A stretch of 10,682 nucleotides of DNA from JASBZA01 sp964392065 (lineage in GTDB: Bacteria; Bacillota; Clostridia; Saccharofermentanales; Fastidiosipilaceae): the NCBI GenBank assembly GCA_964392065.1, contig CAYMOG010000042.1, forward strand, positions 1 through 10,682, given 5' to 3'. The translations under genes and the position numbers were made by a program. The notes under the pieces were generated by a model, which was not told the DNA's origin, did not search any database, and was given only the letters and a program-made list of their open reading frames with translations. This document shows, one piece after another, positions 1-6,782 of this stretch (position 1 is its first letter; the number at the start of each line of letters is the position of its first letter).

Positions 1-1
1 A

Positions 2-130
2 CCACGCAAAATGATGGGAATTGATTCTGAAGGCATGATTATTTCTGCTATTTATGAAGAGGATGGAGTAGAGCGATTGAAATTGCTAATCTTGGAAAAC
101 AGCGTCCCAGCAGGAGCAAAAATATACTAA
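2..130 (+). CDS. metG: Methionyl-tRNA synthetase, C-terminal end (partial)
   Basis: Only the last 42 codons and the TAA stop are in the window; the gene begins upstream of base 1. The visible peptide starts PRKMMGIDSEGMIISA and ends VPAGAKIY. This matches the end of the tRNA-binding OB-fold domain (Trbp111 type) appended to many bacterial methionyl-tRNA synthetases, where PRK-(M/I)-MGI-(E/D)-S-x-GM and a closing VP-x-GAK are typical. The enzyme charges tRNA(Met) in the cytoplasm; this appended domain aids dimerisation and tRNA binding. A stand-alone Trbp111-like protein or a separate beta subunit would look the same here, since the catalytic part is not visible. A strong terminator follows 19 bases after the stop, so this is the last gene of its transcript. 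Confidence 0.8.
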   Translation, partial: PRKMMGIDSEGMIISAIYEEDGVERLKLLILENSVPAGAKIY

Positions 131-149
131 TAACATTTCTAGAAATGCT

Positions 150-182
150 AAAAGACTGAGGCTACGAACTCAGTCTTTTTTT
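150..182 (+). terminator. Rho-independent terminator after metG
   Basis: An 11-bp perfect stem (150-160 pairing with 169-179, core AGACTGAG/CTCAGTCT) with an 8-base loop runs into seven T residues (176-182). It is flanked by A residues on the left, so it could also work weakly on the other strand, but no minus-strand gene ends here. Confidence 0.92.
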
Positions 183-224
183 ACACTAATCCCCGCGCAT
201 TTATTTGTATTATCATAAGTTTAT

Positions 225-254
225 TGCACAATAATATTATTGCTATTTTATAAT
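225..254 (+). promoter_or_regulatory. Candidate promoter for the J-like membrane protein
   Basis: A perfect TATAAT -10 box (249-254) is preceded by an 18-base spacer and TGCACA (225-230), which matches four of six bases of the -35 consensus. It lies between the metG terminator and the next start codon, where a promoter is needed. The surrounding DNA is very AT-rich, so chance matches are likely and the leader would be about 75 bases. Confidence 0.4.
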
Positions 255-334
255 GCTAATTAGTCCCAAATATTTTACGAATTTATAGAAGAATCTATGA
301 TAATCTTATTAAATCACAGAAAGTTGGTGTTCCC

Positions 335-1342
335 TTGATAACTAGAGAAGAAGCATTAAAACGTCTGAACCTACCTGAGGAGGCCAACTCCTATGATGTA
401 GAAAGACGCTATACACTCTTAAGTAAGAGTATGAGAGGAAAAAGAGACGAAGAAACGCTCAAGAAAATAGAAGAAATCACAGAGGCATATGATATTCTCA
501 CAGGTCGCTATGTGGAGAAGCCTAAACTAGATCCTAAGATGGAAGAAGTTGTCTTTGGTAAAAAACGTAAAGATTGGAAGAATATCTGGCATTATAGTAA
601 GTGGCCGGTTTTTGTTTCTGTGCTCATTTTAATTTTAGTTGGGACAATTATTTATCAAGCAGTGACGACACCGTCTATAGATATGCAGATCTCTGGATTC
701 GGTACACTGTATAAAATGAATAATGAGTTTGAACAAGAACCTTTTGACTTCGAAGTATTAATTCAAGAACAAAATCCTAATCTACAGAATTTAAATATTA
801 ATATTCATACCATCACATACGACTCCGCCAATCGCACGGATCCACAGATGGAGCAGGGCGTATTGATGAAGCGCTTACTTATGTATACTGGAGCAGAACC
901 TGTAGATATCCTCATAGCCGACTTACCTCAGTTAGAAGCTCTCATGGCTGAAGGGCTGTTATTACCTATGGATCATCTCTATGAGAGACTAGAAGAAGAG
1001 AAACCCAATTTGACAGAGGACGCTTATTACCGGCCAGTTTTCTATACAATTGAGGAAGAATTTTTGGCCGAAGGGGAGAGCCCAGAAGAACATGTGTATG
1101 CTTTTGATTTAAGTGAAAAACAGCTTCTGAATTCTTTAGATATATTTGCTGAAGAGCAATATATTGGCTTAGTCTATCATGGCGAAAACAAGGAGAATGC
1201 CGAGGACGTTGTATATCAACTAATGGCATCTATTGAAGAATGGTATGATCCAGAAACTCCGCTTATAGATAGAGAAGAAAGCGATAGGCCAGAAGATCCT
1301 AGACAAAGCGATCCTTTCACAACGACTCGTGAAACACATTAG
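335..1342 (+). CDS. Membrane protein with degenerate J-like domain and solute-binding-like outer domain
   Basis: The 335-residue product has three parts. Residues 2-60 resemble a J domain (EEALKRLNLPEEAN, then VERRYTLL and EITEAYDILTG), but the HPD motif needed to stimulate Hsp70 is missing. Residues 90-110 form one hydrophobic membrane span after a basic stretch (KKRKDWK), which predicts an inside N terminus. Residues 115-305 would lie outside the membrane; DILIADLPQLEALMAEG and LLLPMDHL recall family-1 extracellular solute-binding proteins. J-like membrane proteins with unknown outer domains are known in some Gram-positive bacteria, but I cannot name this one. The start is TTG with only a weak ribosome site (GGTG at 326-329); the frame stays open upstream without a better start, and position 335 puts the J-like motif at the N terminus. 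The tail (310-335) is acidic and low-complexity, and its last 26 bases overlap the convergent gene. Confidence 0.75.
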   Translation: MITREEALKRLNLPEEANSYDVERRYTLLSKSMRGKRDEETLKKIEEITEAYDILTGRYVEKPKLDPKMEEVVFGKKRKDWKNIWHYSKWPVFVSVLILILVGTIIYQAVTTPSIDMQISGFGTLYKMNNEFEQEPFDFEVLIQEQNPNLQNLNINIHTITYDSANRTDPQMEQGVLMKRLLMYTGAEPVDILIADLPQLEALMAEGLLLPMDHLYERLEEEKPNLTEDAYYRPVFYTIEEEFLAEGESPEEHVYAFDLSEKQLLNSLDIFAEEQYIGLVYHGENKENAEDVVYQLMASIEEWYDPETPLIDREESDRPEDPRQSDPFTTTRETH

Positions 1343-2072
1343 GGTCTAGTCCCGTACTTTCGTACAAAGCATAGATTTCCTCTTGTGTAAGTGCTCGGTA
1401 GTCACCTATCTCAAGTTCGTCTAGACGAATAGAACCATACTGGATGCGGTGCAGGTTGGTTAATTCTTTTGCCAGACCATGCATTATACGTTTTACTTCA
1501 TGGAATTTACCTTCAGTGAGCGTCAGTAGGCAAGAATGTTTACTAAGAATTTCTAAGTCGGCTGACTTGGCAAGAACGCCACTACCAATGTCGACTCCAT
1601 GATAAACACACTCGACATCATACTCTGTGAAAGGGGCATGCGATTCCTCGATTTCGACGTAGTAGACCCTAGGGATTTCATATTTGGGTGACAGCAATCT
1701 ATAGTGTAGGTCTCCATCATTCGTAAGGAGTATAAGTCCGGATGTGTCCTTATCTAAACGCCCTACAGGTGCGATTTTTTTCGCAGAGAAGTAGTCTGGA
1801 AGAAATTGCATGATGGTTTGATCGCTTTTGTCTTCCATGGCTGTTATATAACCAGAGGGCTTATGCAAAGCAAAATAAAGATATTTATGCACGGCGATTT
1901 TCTGACCATTTATCGCTATATTATTAATATCAGTATCAGGTATTCTTGTTCCTGGATCTCTTACGATTTCTCCGTTCCAGCTCACGCGTCCAGATTTAAT
2001 TAAGATTTTCACTTCGGATCGACTACCTATAGCGCTATTGGCTAGGAGCTTATCTAGTCTCGTAAATTTCAC
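1317..2072 (-). CDS. RsuA/RluB-family rRNA pseudouridine synthase
   Basis: This 251-residue cytoplasmic enzyme isomerises a uridine in ribosomal RNA to pseudouridine. An S4 RNA-binding domain covers about residues 4-62 (RLDKLLANSAIGSRSE, then VSWNGEIV). The catalytic domain follows, with KPSG at 71-74, the signature GRLDKDTSGLILLTNDG at 104-120 containing the expected catalytic Asp107, and EGKFHEVKRI at 187-196. Length and order fit the RsuA branch (16S rRNA position 516 in E. coli), but RluB/RluE/RluF relatives share these motifs, so the target uridine is not certain. The start is GTG, preceded by AAGGAAAGGG at a suitable distance. It is convergent with the J-like gene, overlapping it by 26 bases, and divergent from the gene at 2216. 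Confidence 0.9.
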   Translation of the reverse strand: MKFTRLDKLLANSAIGSRSEVKILIKSGRVSWNGEIVRDPGTRIPDTDINNIAINGQKIAVHKYLYFALHKPSGYITAMEDKSDQTIMQFLPDYFSAKKIAPVGRLDKDTSGLILLTNDGDLHYRLLSPKYEIPRVYYVEIEESHAPFTEYDVECVYHGVDIGSGVLAKSADLEILSKHSCLLTLTEGKFHEVKRIMHGLAKELTNLHRIQYGSIRLDELEIGDYRALTQEEIYALYESTGLDPNVFHESL

Positions 2073-2098
2073 TATAATTATTCCCTTTCCTTTGTTAC

Positions 2099-2127
2099 AA
2101 TATGGGTTGGAAATTCTGTTTGGGCAA
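2099..2127 (-). promoter_or_regulatory. Candidate promoter for the pseudouridine synthase gene
   Basis: On the minus strand TTGCCC (2122-2127) and CATATT (2099-2104) are 17 bases apart. Transcription would start just before the ribosome site, giving a leader of roughly 20-25 bases. The match is modest (three of six at -35, four of six at -10), so this is only the best candidate in a short gap. Confidence 0.3.
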
Positions 2128-2149
2128 TTTGCCGAAATTCAACTTCTTG

Positions 2150-2178
2150 TTCTTATTTTACTCTAGTTTTGATAAAAT
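2150..2178 (+). promoter_or_regulatory. Candidate extended -10 promoter for the 2216 gene
   Basis: TAAAAT (2173-2178) differs from TATAAT at one position and is preceded by TGA, giving an extended -10 (TGnTAAAAT). TTCTTA (2150-2155) sits 17 bases upstream as a weak -35, which extended -10 promoters tolerate. The leader to the ATG at 2216 would be about 30 bases. If the 42-base gap to pyk has no promoter of its own, this one would also drive pyruvate kinase. Confidence 0.5.
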
Positions 2179-2215
2179 AGAATGAAGAGAATTGTTATTA
2201 GATGAAAGGACGTAG

Positions 2216-3031
2216 ATGGACTACTTAGAAGGCATGTTACTACACTCTTGGTGGAGTGATACAGATTATGAGTCTCGTAAACATACAGGGACTTGGCTGT
2301 GGTTTAGCTTCCTCTCATTTTTATTTCTTGTAGGAAGTGTTTTTGTACTAAATTATTATGGTAGTTTCGATCTGATTGAGAATCGTGGATTATGGAGAGG
2401 GTTAACGATTGTGTTATTCCTCGTCACACCTTTTTTATGTATGATTTATTACAGATTGCCCTTCTTCCTGAAGGTTCCGATACTAATCCTATTAGCCTTG
2501 AAATATATGAGTGCATTTATTTGGGCTATAGGTTATTTCGCACAATACTTTGTGCTGCCTGAATGGCTTACCATCCCTGCTATTCTAAACTGGGGAGACG
2601 AAACCTTTGGCCGGTATCTCGAAAATACTACGGCGGAAATGGGTGTATCTGGACTGTTTTACGGTGGCGCAGTATTTGTTCTAGTTGGCGTTATTATTGC
2701 ACTTGTTGTGCTTGCCCTAGCCATTGTAGTTCCTATATTTTTGCTTAAGGTATTTAATCTCTTGCAGTTTTTCTGGGATAAATTATTTATTTGGCTCTTC
2801 TATAAAGTACAAGATCTCTACTATCATTATCAGTCTGACCCTTCGGAAGGAAAGTTTGCGAAAAAACCAGTAAACCCGCAAACTAGGAGCAAATTAAATA
2901 GTAATGTAAGTAAAAAACCAAGTAGCTCACCTGTTACTAGAGATACGCAGGCGAGCAAAACGAATTATAAACAAGCCAGTGATCAGAGCGGAGAATCAAG
3001 AAAATCACCTCGTTCTGTAGGAAATAGATGA
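2216..3031 (+). CDS. Unrecognised multi-span membrane protein with basic Ser/Lys-rich tail
   Basis: I do not recognise this 271-residue protein. It has about four or five hydrophobic segments: roughly 26-46, 62-80, 85-108, a long one at 147-178, and possibly 182-198. The first 20 residues are polar and aromatic (HSWWSDTDY). After residue 205 it becomes a hydrophilic tail of about 65 residues rich in Lys, Ser, Gln and Asn (for example KKPSSSPVTRDTQASK), probably disordered and, from its positive charge, likely cytoplasmic. There are no catalytic motifs, cysteine clusters or ATP-binding loops. ATG 2216 is preceded by AAAGGA at a normal spacing. It lies 42 bases before pyruvate kinase on the same strand with no terminator between, so the two are probably co-transcribed; that alone does not show a role in glycolysis. 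Confidence 0.75.
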   Translation: MDYLEGMLLHSWWSDTDYESRKHTGTWLWFSFLSFLFLVGSVFVLNYYGSFDLIENRGLWRGLTIVLFLVTPFLCMIYYRLPFFLKVPILILLALKYMSAFIWAIGYFAQYFVLPEWLTIPAILNWGDETFGRYLENTTAEMGVSGLFYGGAVFVLVGVIIALVVLALAIVVPIFLLKVFNLLQFFWDKLFIWLFYKVQDLYYHYQSDPSEGKFAKKPVNPQTRSKLNSNVSKKPSSSPVTRDTQASKTNYKQASDQSGESRKSPRSVGNR

Positions 3032-3073
3032 ATTTATTGAACTATTGATTCATGTAAGAATAAAGGAGTATTT

Positions 3074-4813
3074 ATGCGTAGAACAAAAATAGTATGTACA
3101 TTAGGTCCCGCTGTAGACAGTGATGAGGCGATTCGTCAACTAATTAGAAACGGTATGAACGTAGCCCGCTTTAACTTCTCTCACGGAGACCATGAAGAGC
3201 ATTTTGGAAGAGTCGAAAGAGTACGAAGAATTGCAGCTGAAGAGGGTAAGAATGTTGCTCTTATGCTGGATAATAAAGGCCCTGAAATCCGAACAGGAAA
3301 GTTTAAGACGAAACCTGTTGAGTTGGAACTTGATTCAGTAGTCTATATTCGTTATGAAGAAATTCTAGGAGATGCCAAGGAATTCTCATGTACCTATAAA
3401 CACTTACATGAAGATTTACGTGTTGGTGACCGTGTTATGGTAGATGATGGTCTAGTAGAACTAGAAGTTCTTGCTATTGAAGATAAGGATGTTAAGACTG
3501 TAGTACGTAATGCAGGTCCAGTTTCTGATTATAAGAGCATTAACCTACCTAACGTATCGACGAATTTACCTGCTTTAACTGAACGTGACGAGAGAGACAT
3601 CCTCTTTGCTGTAGAGCATGAGATGGACTTCGTTGCGGCGTCTTTTATTCGCAAGGCTGAAGATGTTGAGAGTATCAAGAAACTATTGGCTGATCACGAT
3701 GGTAATCAAATTCAAATCATATCTAAAATCGAGAACCAAGAAGGTGTCGATAATATCGAAGAAATTATTGCAGTTAGTGATGGTATTATGGTGGCCCGTG
3801 GTGACCTCGGTGTTGAGGTTCCAGTTGAGAAGGTACCAGGCATACAGAAATATATTTTGGCCCGTTGCCTAGAAGAAGGTAAGTATTCTATAACCGCTAC
3901 CCAAATGCTTGATTCTATGATTAGAAATCCACGTCCTACCCGTGCTGAAGTTTCAGACGTTGCGAATGCTATTATCGACGGAACCGGTGCAATCATGTTG
4001 TCAGGTGAAACAGCAAATGGTAAATATTCTGCTCAAGCCGTTGCGGTTATGAGAACCATTGCAGAAGAAATTGAGAATGATATTGTTGGAAACGCGATTC
4101 CTGCAGGTGCTCTTGAAGACAGAATTCCTAACGTTGCTACAGCGACCAGTGAAGCAGCTGTTCATGTTGCCGATGATATTGGAGCATCCGTTATTATTTG
4201 TGGTACAACAAGCGGTAGAACACCTCGCTCAATTGCACGTTTCCGCCCTCATTGCCCAATTATTGCGGTGACCTATGACAAGAGAGCATTACGTCAAATG
4301 GCCTTGGTTTGGGGTGTAGAAGGCTACTATAGTGAACAAGTTGATAAAATGGAAGACTTCTTCACGAGTGGTGTTGAATTGGCCAAAGAAGAAGGCTTCG
4401 TTAATGAAGGCGATCTAGCGGTACTTGTTTGTGGTACTCCTTTAGGTCAGAGTGGTTCAACAAATACAATGATCGTTCGACATATAGATTCTTCCGGTGT
4501 CAAAGGTGAGAGTTTAGGTAGTCGCATCGAGGTAGGCGAAGTTTTCCTCTTACCTGATAATAGAGACATTGCAAGCTTGTTCTTGCCCGAAAACGCTGTT
4601 TTAGTAGCTACGGATGTAACAGAAGAAGACTTGCCAATTATCCGTCAAGCAGTAGCCCTTGTTCTAGAAACTTCAGATGTAGAAGGCAATAGAGCGGTAG
4701 AAGTTGCTAAAAACTTAAATCTTCCAGTAATTTATGGTGCCAAAGACGCAAAAACCAGACTCTTTGAAGGCCAAATCGTTTGTGTAGATCCTAAACATAA
4801 GATTGTAAGATAG
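3074..4813 (+). CDS. pyk: Pyruvate kinase with extra C-terminal domain
   Basis: This cytoplasmic glycolytic enzyme converts phosphoenolpyruvate and ADP to pyruvate and ATP. The 579 residues start with RRTKIVCTLGPA and ARFNFSHG (31-38, substrate-binding Arg32). The B domain covers roughly 75-165. SKIENQEG (217-224) holds the catalytic Lys218, followed by MVARGDLGVE (239-248) and SITATQMLDSM (272-282). Glu71 in NKGPEIRTG is the residue associated with potassium-dependent pyruvate kinases. The regulatory C domain runs to about 475. Residues 483-579 form an extra domain like the PEP-utiliser-type appendage of Bacillus-type enzymes, ending LPVIYGAKDAKTRLFEG. The TSHA-type motif with the phospho-histidine of related domains is absent here (ETSDVEGNRA, 532-541), so it is probably structural. 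A clear AAAGGAG (3062-3068) precedes the ATG, and a strong terminator follows. Confidence 0.97.
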   Translation: MRRTKIVCTLGPAVDSDEAIRQLIRNGMNVARFNFSHGDHEEHFGRVERVRRIAAEEGKNVALMLDNKGPEIRTGKFKTKPVELELDSVVYIRYEEILGDAKEFSCTYKHLHEDLRVGDRVMVDDGLVELEVLAIEDKDVKTVVRNAGPVSDYKSINLPNVSTNLPALTERDERDILFAVEHEMDFVAASFIRKAEDVESIKKLLADHDGNQIQIISKIENQEGVDNIEEIIAVSDGIMVARGDLGVEVPVEKVPGIQKYILARCLEEGKYSITATQMLDSMIRNPRPTRAEVSDVANAIIDGTGAIMLSGETANGKYSAQAVAVMRTIAEEIENDIVGNAIPAGALEDRIPNVATATSEAAVHVADDIGASVIICGTTSGRTPRSIARFRPHCPIIAVTYDKRALRQMALVWGVEGYYSEQVDKMEDFFTSGVELAKEEGFVNEGDLAVLVCGTPLGQSGSTNTMIVRHIDSSGVKGESLGSRIEVGEVFLLPDNRDIASLFLPENAVLVATDVTEEDLPIIRQAVALVLETSDVEGNRAVEVAKNLNLPVIYGAKDAKTRLFEGQIVCVDPKHKIVR

Positions 4814-4835
4814 CATCAAGAGTTCATGAATTAAG

Positions 4836-4873
4836 AAATGCGGTTTAACCTCTTGGATAAACCGCATTTTTTT
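4836..4873 (+). terminator. Rho-independent terminator after pyk
   Basis: A 12-bp perfect stem (4836-4847 with 4858-4869, core ATGCGGTTTA) and a 10-base loop, which can add two inner G-C pairs, lead into seven T residues (4867-4873). It lies 22 bases after the pyk stop and only 22 bases before the next start codon. Confidence 0.93.
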
Positions 4874-4895
4874 AAATCGGAATAGAGGAGAGCTT

Positions 4896-5306
4896 ATGCG
4901 AGAAAAATCCGAAACTAAGAAATTAATCACCATCACATTTCCATGCCCTCATTGTGGACAAGATGCTTCATTCACGTTTCCTATAGGAAATATCCAGACG
5001 ATTTCATCTTATCGATGCCCATCATGTGCAGGCGATGTGAAAGCAGAATTTGCCAAGGCACTGGTCTCACAAGACTTGAAAAAACACAGAGAGAATCGTA
5101 AAAAGCTGCTTGTCTTGTTGTCTCTAAATAGTTTAGTTATCGTATATCTTTTACTTTATCTCTATAATGGTTGGGGTTCTTATGCATTTGGTGTTGTTTT
5201 ATTCGTAGTTAATTTCCTAATCTTTAGTTTTGTTCTTCAATTCACGCGAAAGGTTCATGGTATTATTAAACACTTGGAACAGATACAAAAGGAATACCAT
5301 TTATAA
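4896..5306 (+). CDS. Small zinc-ribbon membrane protein
   Basis: This 136-residue protein has two CxxC knuckles, C17-P-H-C20 and C41-P-S-C44, spaced as in a four-cysteine zinc ribbon. A charged linker (45-70, rich in Lys, Glu and Arg) follows, then two hydrophobic spans at about 71-90 and 96-116 and a short basic tail with HGIIKHLEQIQKEYHL. The likely topology has both the zinc ribbon and the tail in the cytoplasm with a hairpin in the membrane. I cannot name a family or function; similar zinc-ribbon/two-span proteins are usually annotated as hypothetical. GAGGAG (4885-4890) is a good ribosome site for ATG 4896. No promoter is evident between the pyk terminator and this start, so expression probably depends on read-through or a promoter within pyk. 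Confidence 0.75.
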   Translation: MREKSETKKLITITFPCPHCGQDASFTFPIGNIQTISSYRCPSCAGDVKAEFAKALVSQDLKKHRENRKKLLVLLSLNSLVIVYLLLYLYNGWGSYAFGVVLFVVNFLIFSFVLQFTRKVHGIIKHLEQIQKEYHL

Positions 5307-5409
5307 TGTACGGCCTTGAAGATGCACGACGACAGATGTTTTTTCTATTCATTCATATTTTGTTTGCAAAACACTAGGCTTTTTAAATTCGTTATTCACA
5401 TATAAGCCT

Positions 5410-5415
5410 TATAAT
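5410..5415 (+). promoter_or_regulatory. Possible -10 box for the HtrA-like gene
   Basis: A perfect TATAAT lies about 66 bases before ATG 5482, in a 175-base gap with no recognisable terminator. No good -35 hexamer is found 16-18 bases upstream. The box directly adjoins AAGCCT (5404-5409), the right arm of an inverted repeat whose left arm AGGCTT is at 5376-5381, which could be an activator or repressor site. The region is AT-rich, so confidence is low. Confidence 0.3.
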
Positions 5416-5481
5416 GTAAGTGTATTTATAAAATATATCAAATTATCATATTATTCTAATATCATTAGAAAGGAATCTTAT

Positions 5482-6735
5482 ATGCGGGTAAAAGGACGAA
5501 TCGTAGCTATTGCATGGATATTAAGCACAACTCTATTATTAAGCTCATGTCAGAGCATTTTTCAAATCTTTAAGGAACTTAATCCTGATGAACAATTGGA
5601 TTCTAGCAGTACAAGAGTAAGTTCCGGCCATGATGCAGAGACTGAAGATTCCGGTGTTCTTATCAATCCTAGCATAGAAGAAGAGCCTGAAACCCTTTCT
5701 ACTAGACCTAGAAACTTTAGTGTTGAGGACGCTTCCAGAAGACAAGAAGAGAGCCCAGAAGGCTTGAAACCACTTAGAACTGTTGAAATTGCCCATTTGG
5801 CCCAACCCACCGTAGTTGCTATCAACACACAAGGATTAAGAGAAACATACTATGGAATGATGCCTTCTGAAGGGGCAGGATCGGGTGTTATAATTTCCGA
5901 GGATGGGTATATCGTAACGAATTATCATGTCATTGATACTGCCGATACTATTGAAGTGGTTCTGGCTACTGGGAATAGTTATAAGGCAGAGCTAATTGGC
6001 TCTAACCCCATAAATGATTTAGCTGTAGTTAAGATTAATGCGGATAAAATTCTTCCCCATGCAATCGTAGGAAATTCCGATGATCTTATGGTAGGGGAGT
6101 TAGCGGTTGCCGTAGGTAATCCACTGGGAGATTTCCAGGGTACTGTAACCTCTGGCATAATTTCATCATTAGGTAGAACCCTTATTCTAGAACAGGGTAA
6201 TGAACTTATAGAACTACGTAATCTAATTCAAACAGATGCTGCAATTAATGCGGGTAACTCAGGTGGAGGCTTATTTAACTCCTACGGAGAGCTCATCGGT
6301 ATTAATGTGGCCAAAGCCAGCGCAGGTTCTCGAATAGGTCCAACTATAGAAGGATTAGGGTTTGCTATACCGATGAACACAGCCAGCCCAATTATCAATG
6401 CACTTGTTAATGAAGGGTATGTTTCTGGAATGCCTGTACTTCAAATTATGGGATCAGACATAAGTAGACGTATGGCGGCTTCTTACGAGGGTTCTCTCGT
6501 AGAGGGTGTCTGGGTCAAAGAAGTGGCGCCTGGCTCTGCTGTGGATAGGGCTGGATTAAGAGCAGAAGATATTATCGTTGCATTTGAGGGAGAAGAAATC
6601 ACAAGTATTGCACAGCTTAATCTTATTAAAAATCGTTATCGTGCAGGGGATGAAGTCGAGATTACCTATTATCGTGATGGCGAAACCGCTACTATAAAGT
6701 TTATTCTGGATGAATACCAAGAATCTGCACAATAA
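5482..6735 (+). CDS. HtrA/DegP-like serine protease, lipoprotein
   Basis: This 417-residue envelope protease likely degrades or refolds damaged exported proteins. A signal peptide (basic MRVKGR, hydrophobic core) ends in the lipobox LSSC with Cys23, so the mature protein should be lipid-anchored on the outer face of the membrane. An acidic, Ser/Glu-rich linker covers about 31-95. The trypsin-like domain (about 100-305) has the triad His149 in NYHV, Asp179 in NDLAVVKI and Ser260 in NAGNSGGGLFN, followed by the usual GLGFAIP at 291-297. One PDZ domain follows at about 315-410 (GVWVKEVAPGSAVDRAGL, then DIIVAFEGEEI). All catalytic residues are intact. Firmicute HtrA proteins more often use a membrane span as anchor; the lipobox here is an inference from sequence. 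AAAGGA (5469-5474) sits seven bases before the ATG. An htrA/degP orthology name is plausible but unproven. Confidence 0.93.
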   Translation: MRVKGRIVAIAWILSTTLLLSSCQSIFQIFKELNPDEQLDSSSTRVSSGHDAETEDSGVLINPSIEEEPETLSTRPRNFSVEDASRRQEESPEGLKPLRTVEIAHLAQPTVVAINTQGLRETYYGMMPSEGAGSGVIISEDGYIVTNYHVIDTADTIEVVLATGNSYKAELIGSNPINDLAVVKINADKILPHAIVGNSDDLMVGELAVAVGNPLGDFQGTVTSGIISSLGRTLILEQGNELIELRNLIQTDAAINAGNSGGGLFNSYGELIGINVAKASAGSRIGPTIEGLGFAIPMNTASPIINALVNEGYVSGMPVLQIMGSDISRRMAASYEGSLVEGVWVKEVAPGSAVDRAGLRAEDIIVAFEGEEITSIAQLNLIKNRYRAGDEVEITYYRDGETATIKFILDEYQESAQ

Positions 6736-6782
6736 CGTGCAGATAAGTGTAATAATTACTGTTTTACTTCTTAGAAATTTTG

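Noticed and set aside
253..288. Eleven-residue open frame starting at ATG 253
   Set aside because: It is too short, lacks a ribosome site, and overlaps the candidate -10 box of the next gene.
3032..3061. Promoter directly upstream of pyk
   Set aside because: TTGAAC and TAAGAA are present but only about 12 bases apart, so they do not form a normally spaced promoter.
5310..5345. T6 run (5339-5344) after the zinc-ribbon gene as a terminator
   Set aside because: The sequence before it (ACGACGACAGATG) has no complementary arm, so no hairpin precedes the T-run.
6750..6765. Possible terminator after the HtrA-like gene (GTAAT-A-ATTAC palindrome)
   Set aside because: The stem is only five A/T-rich pairs with a one-base centre and a short T-run, too weak to support a terminator call.
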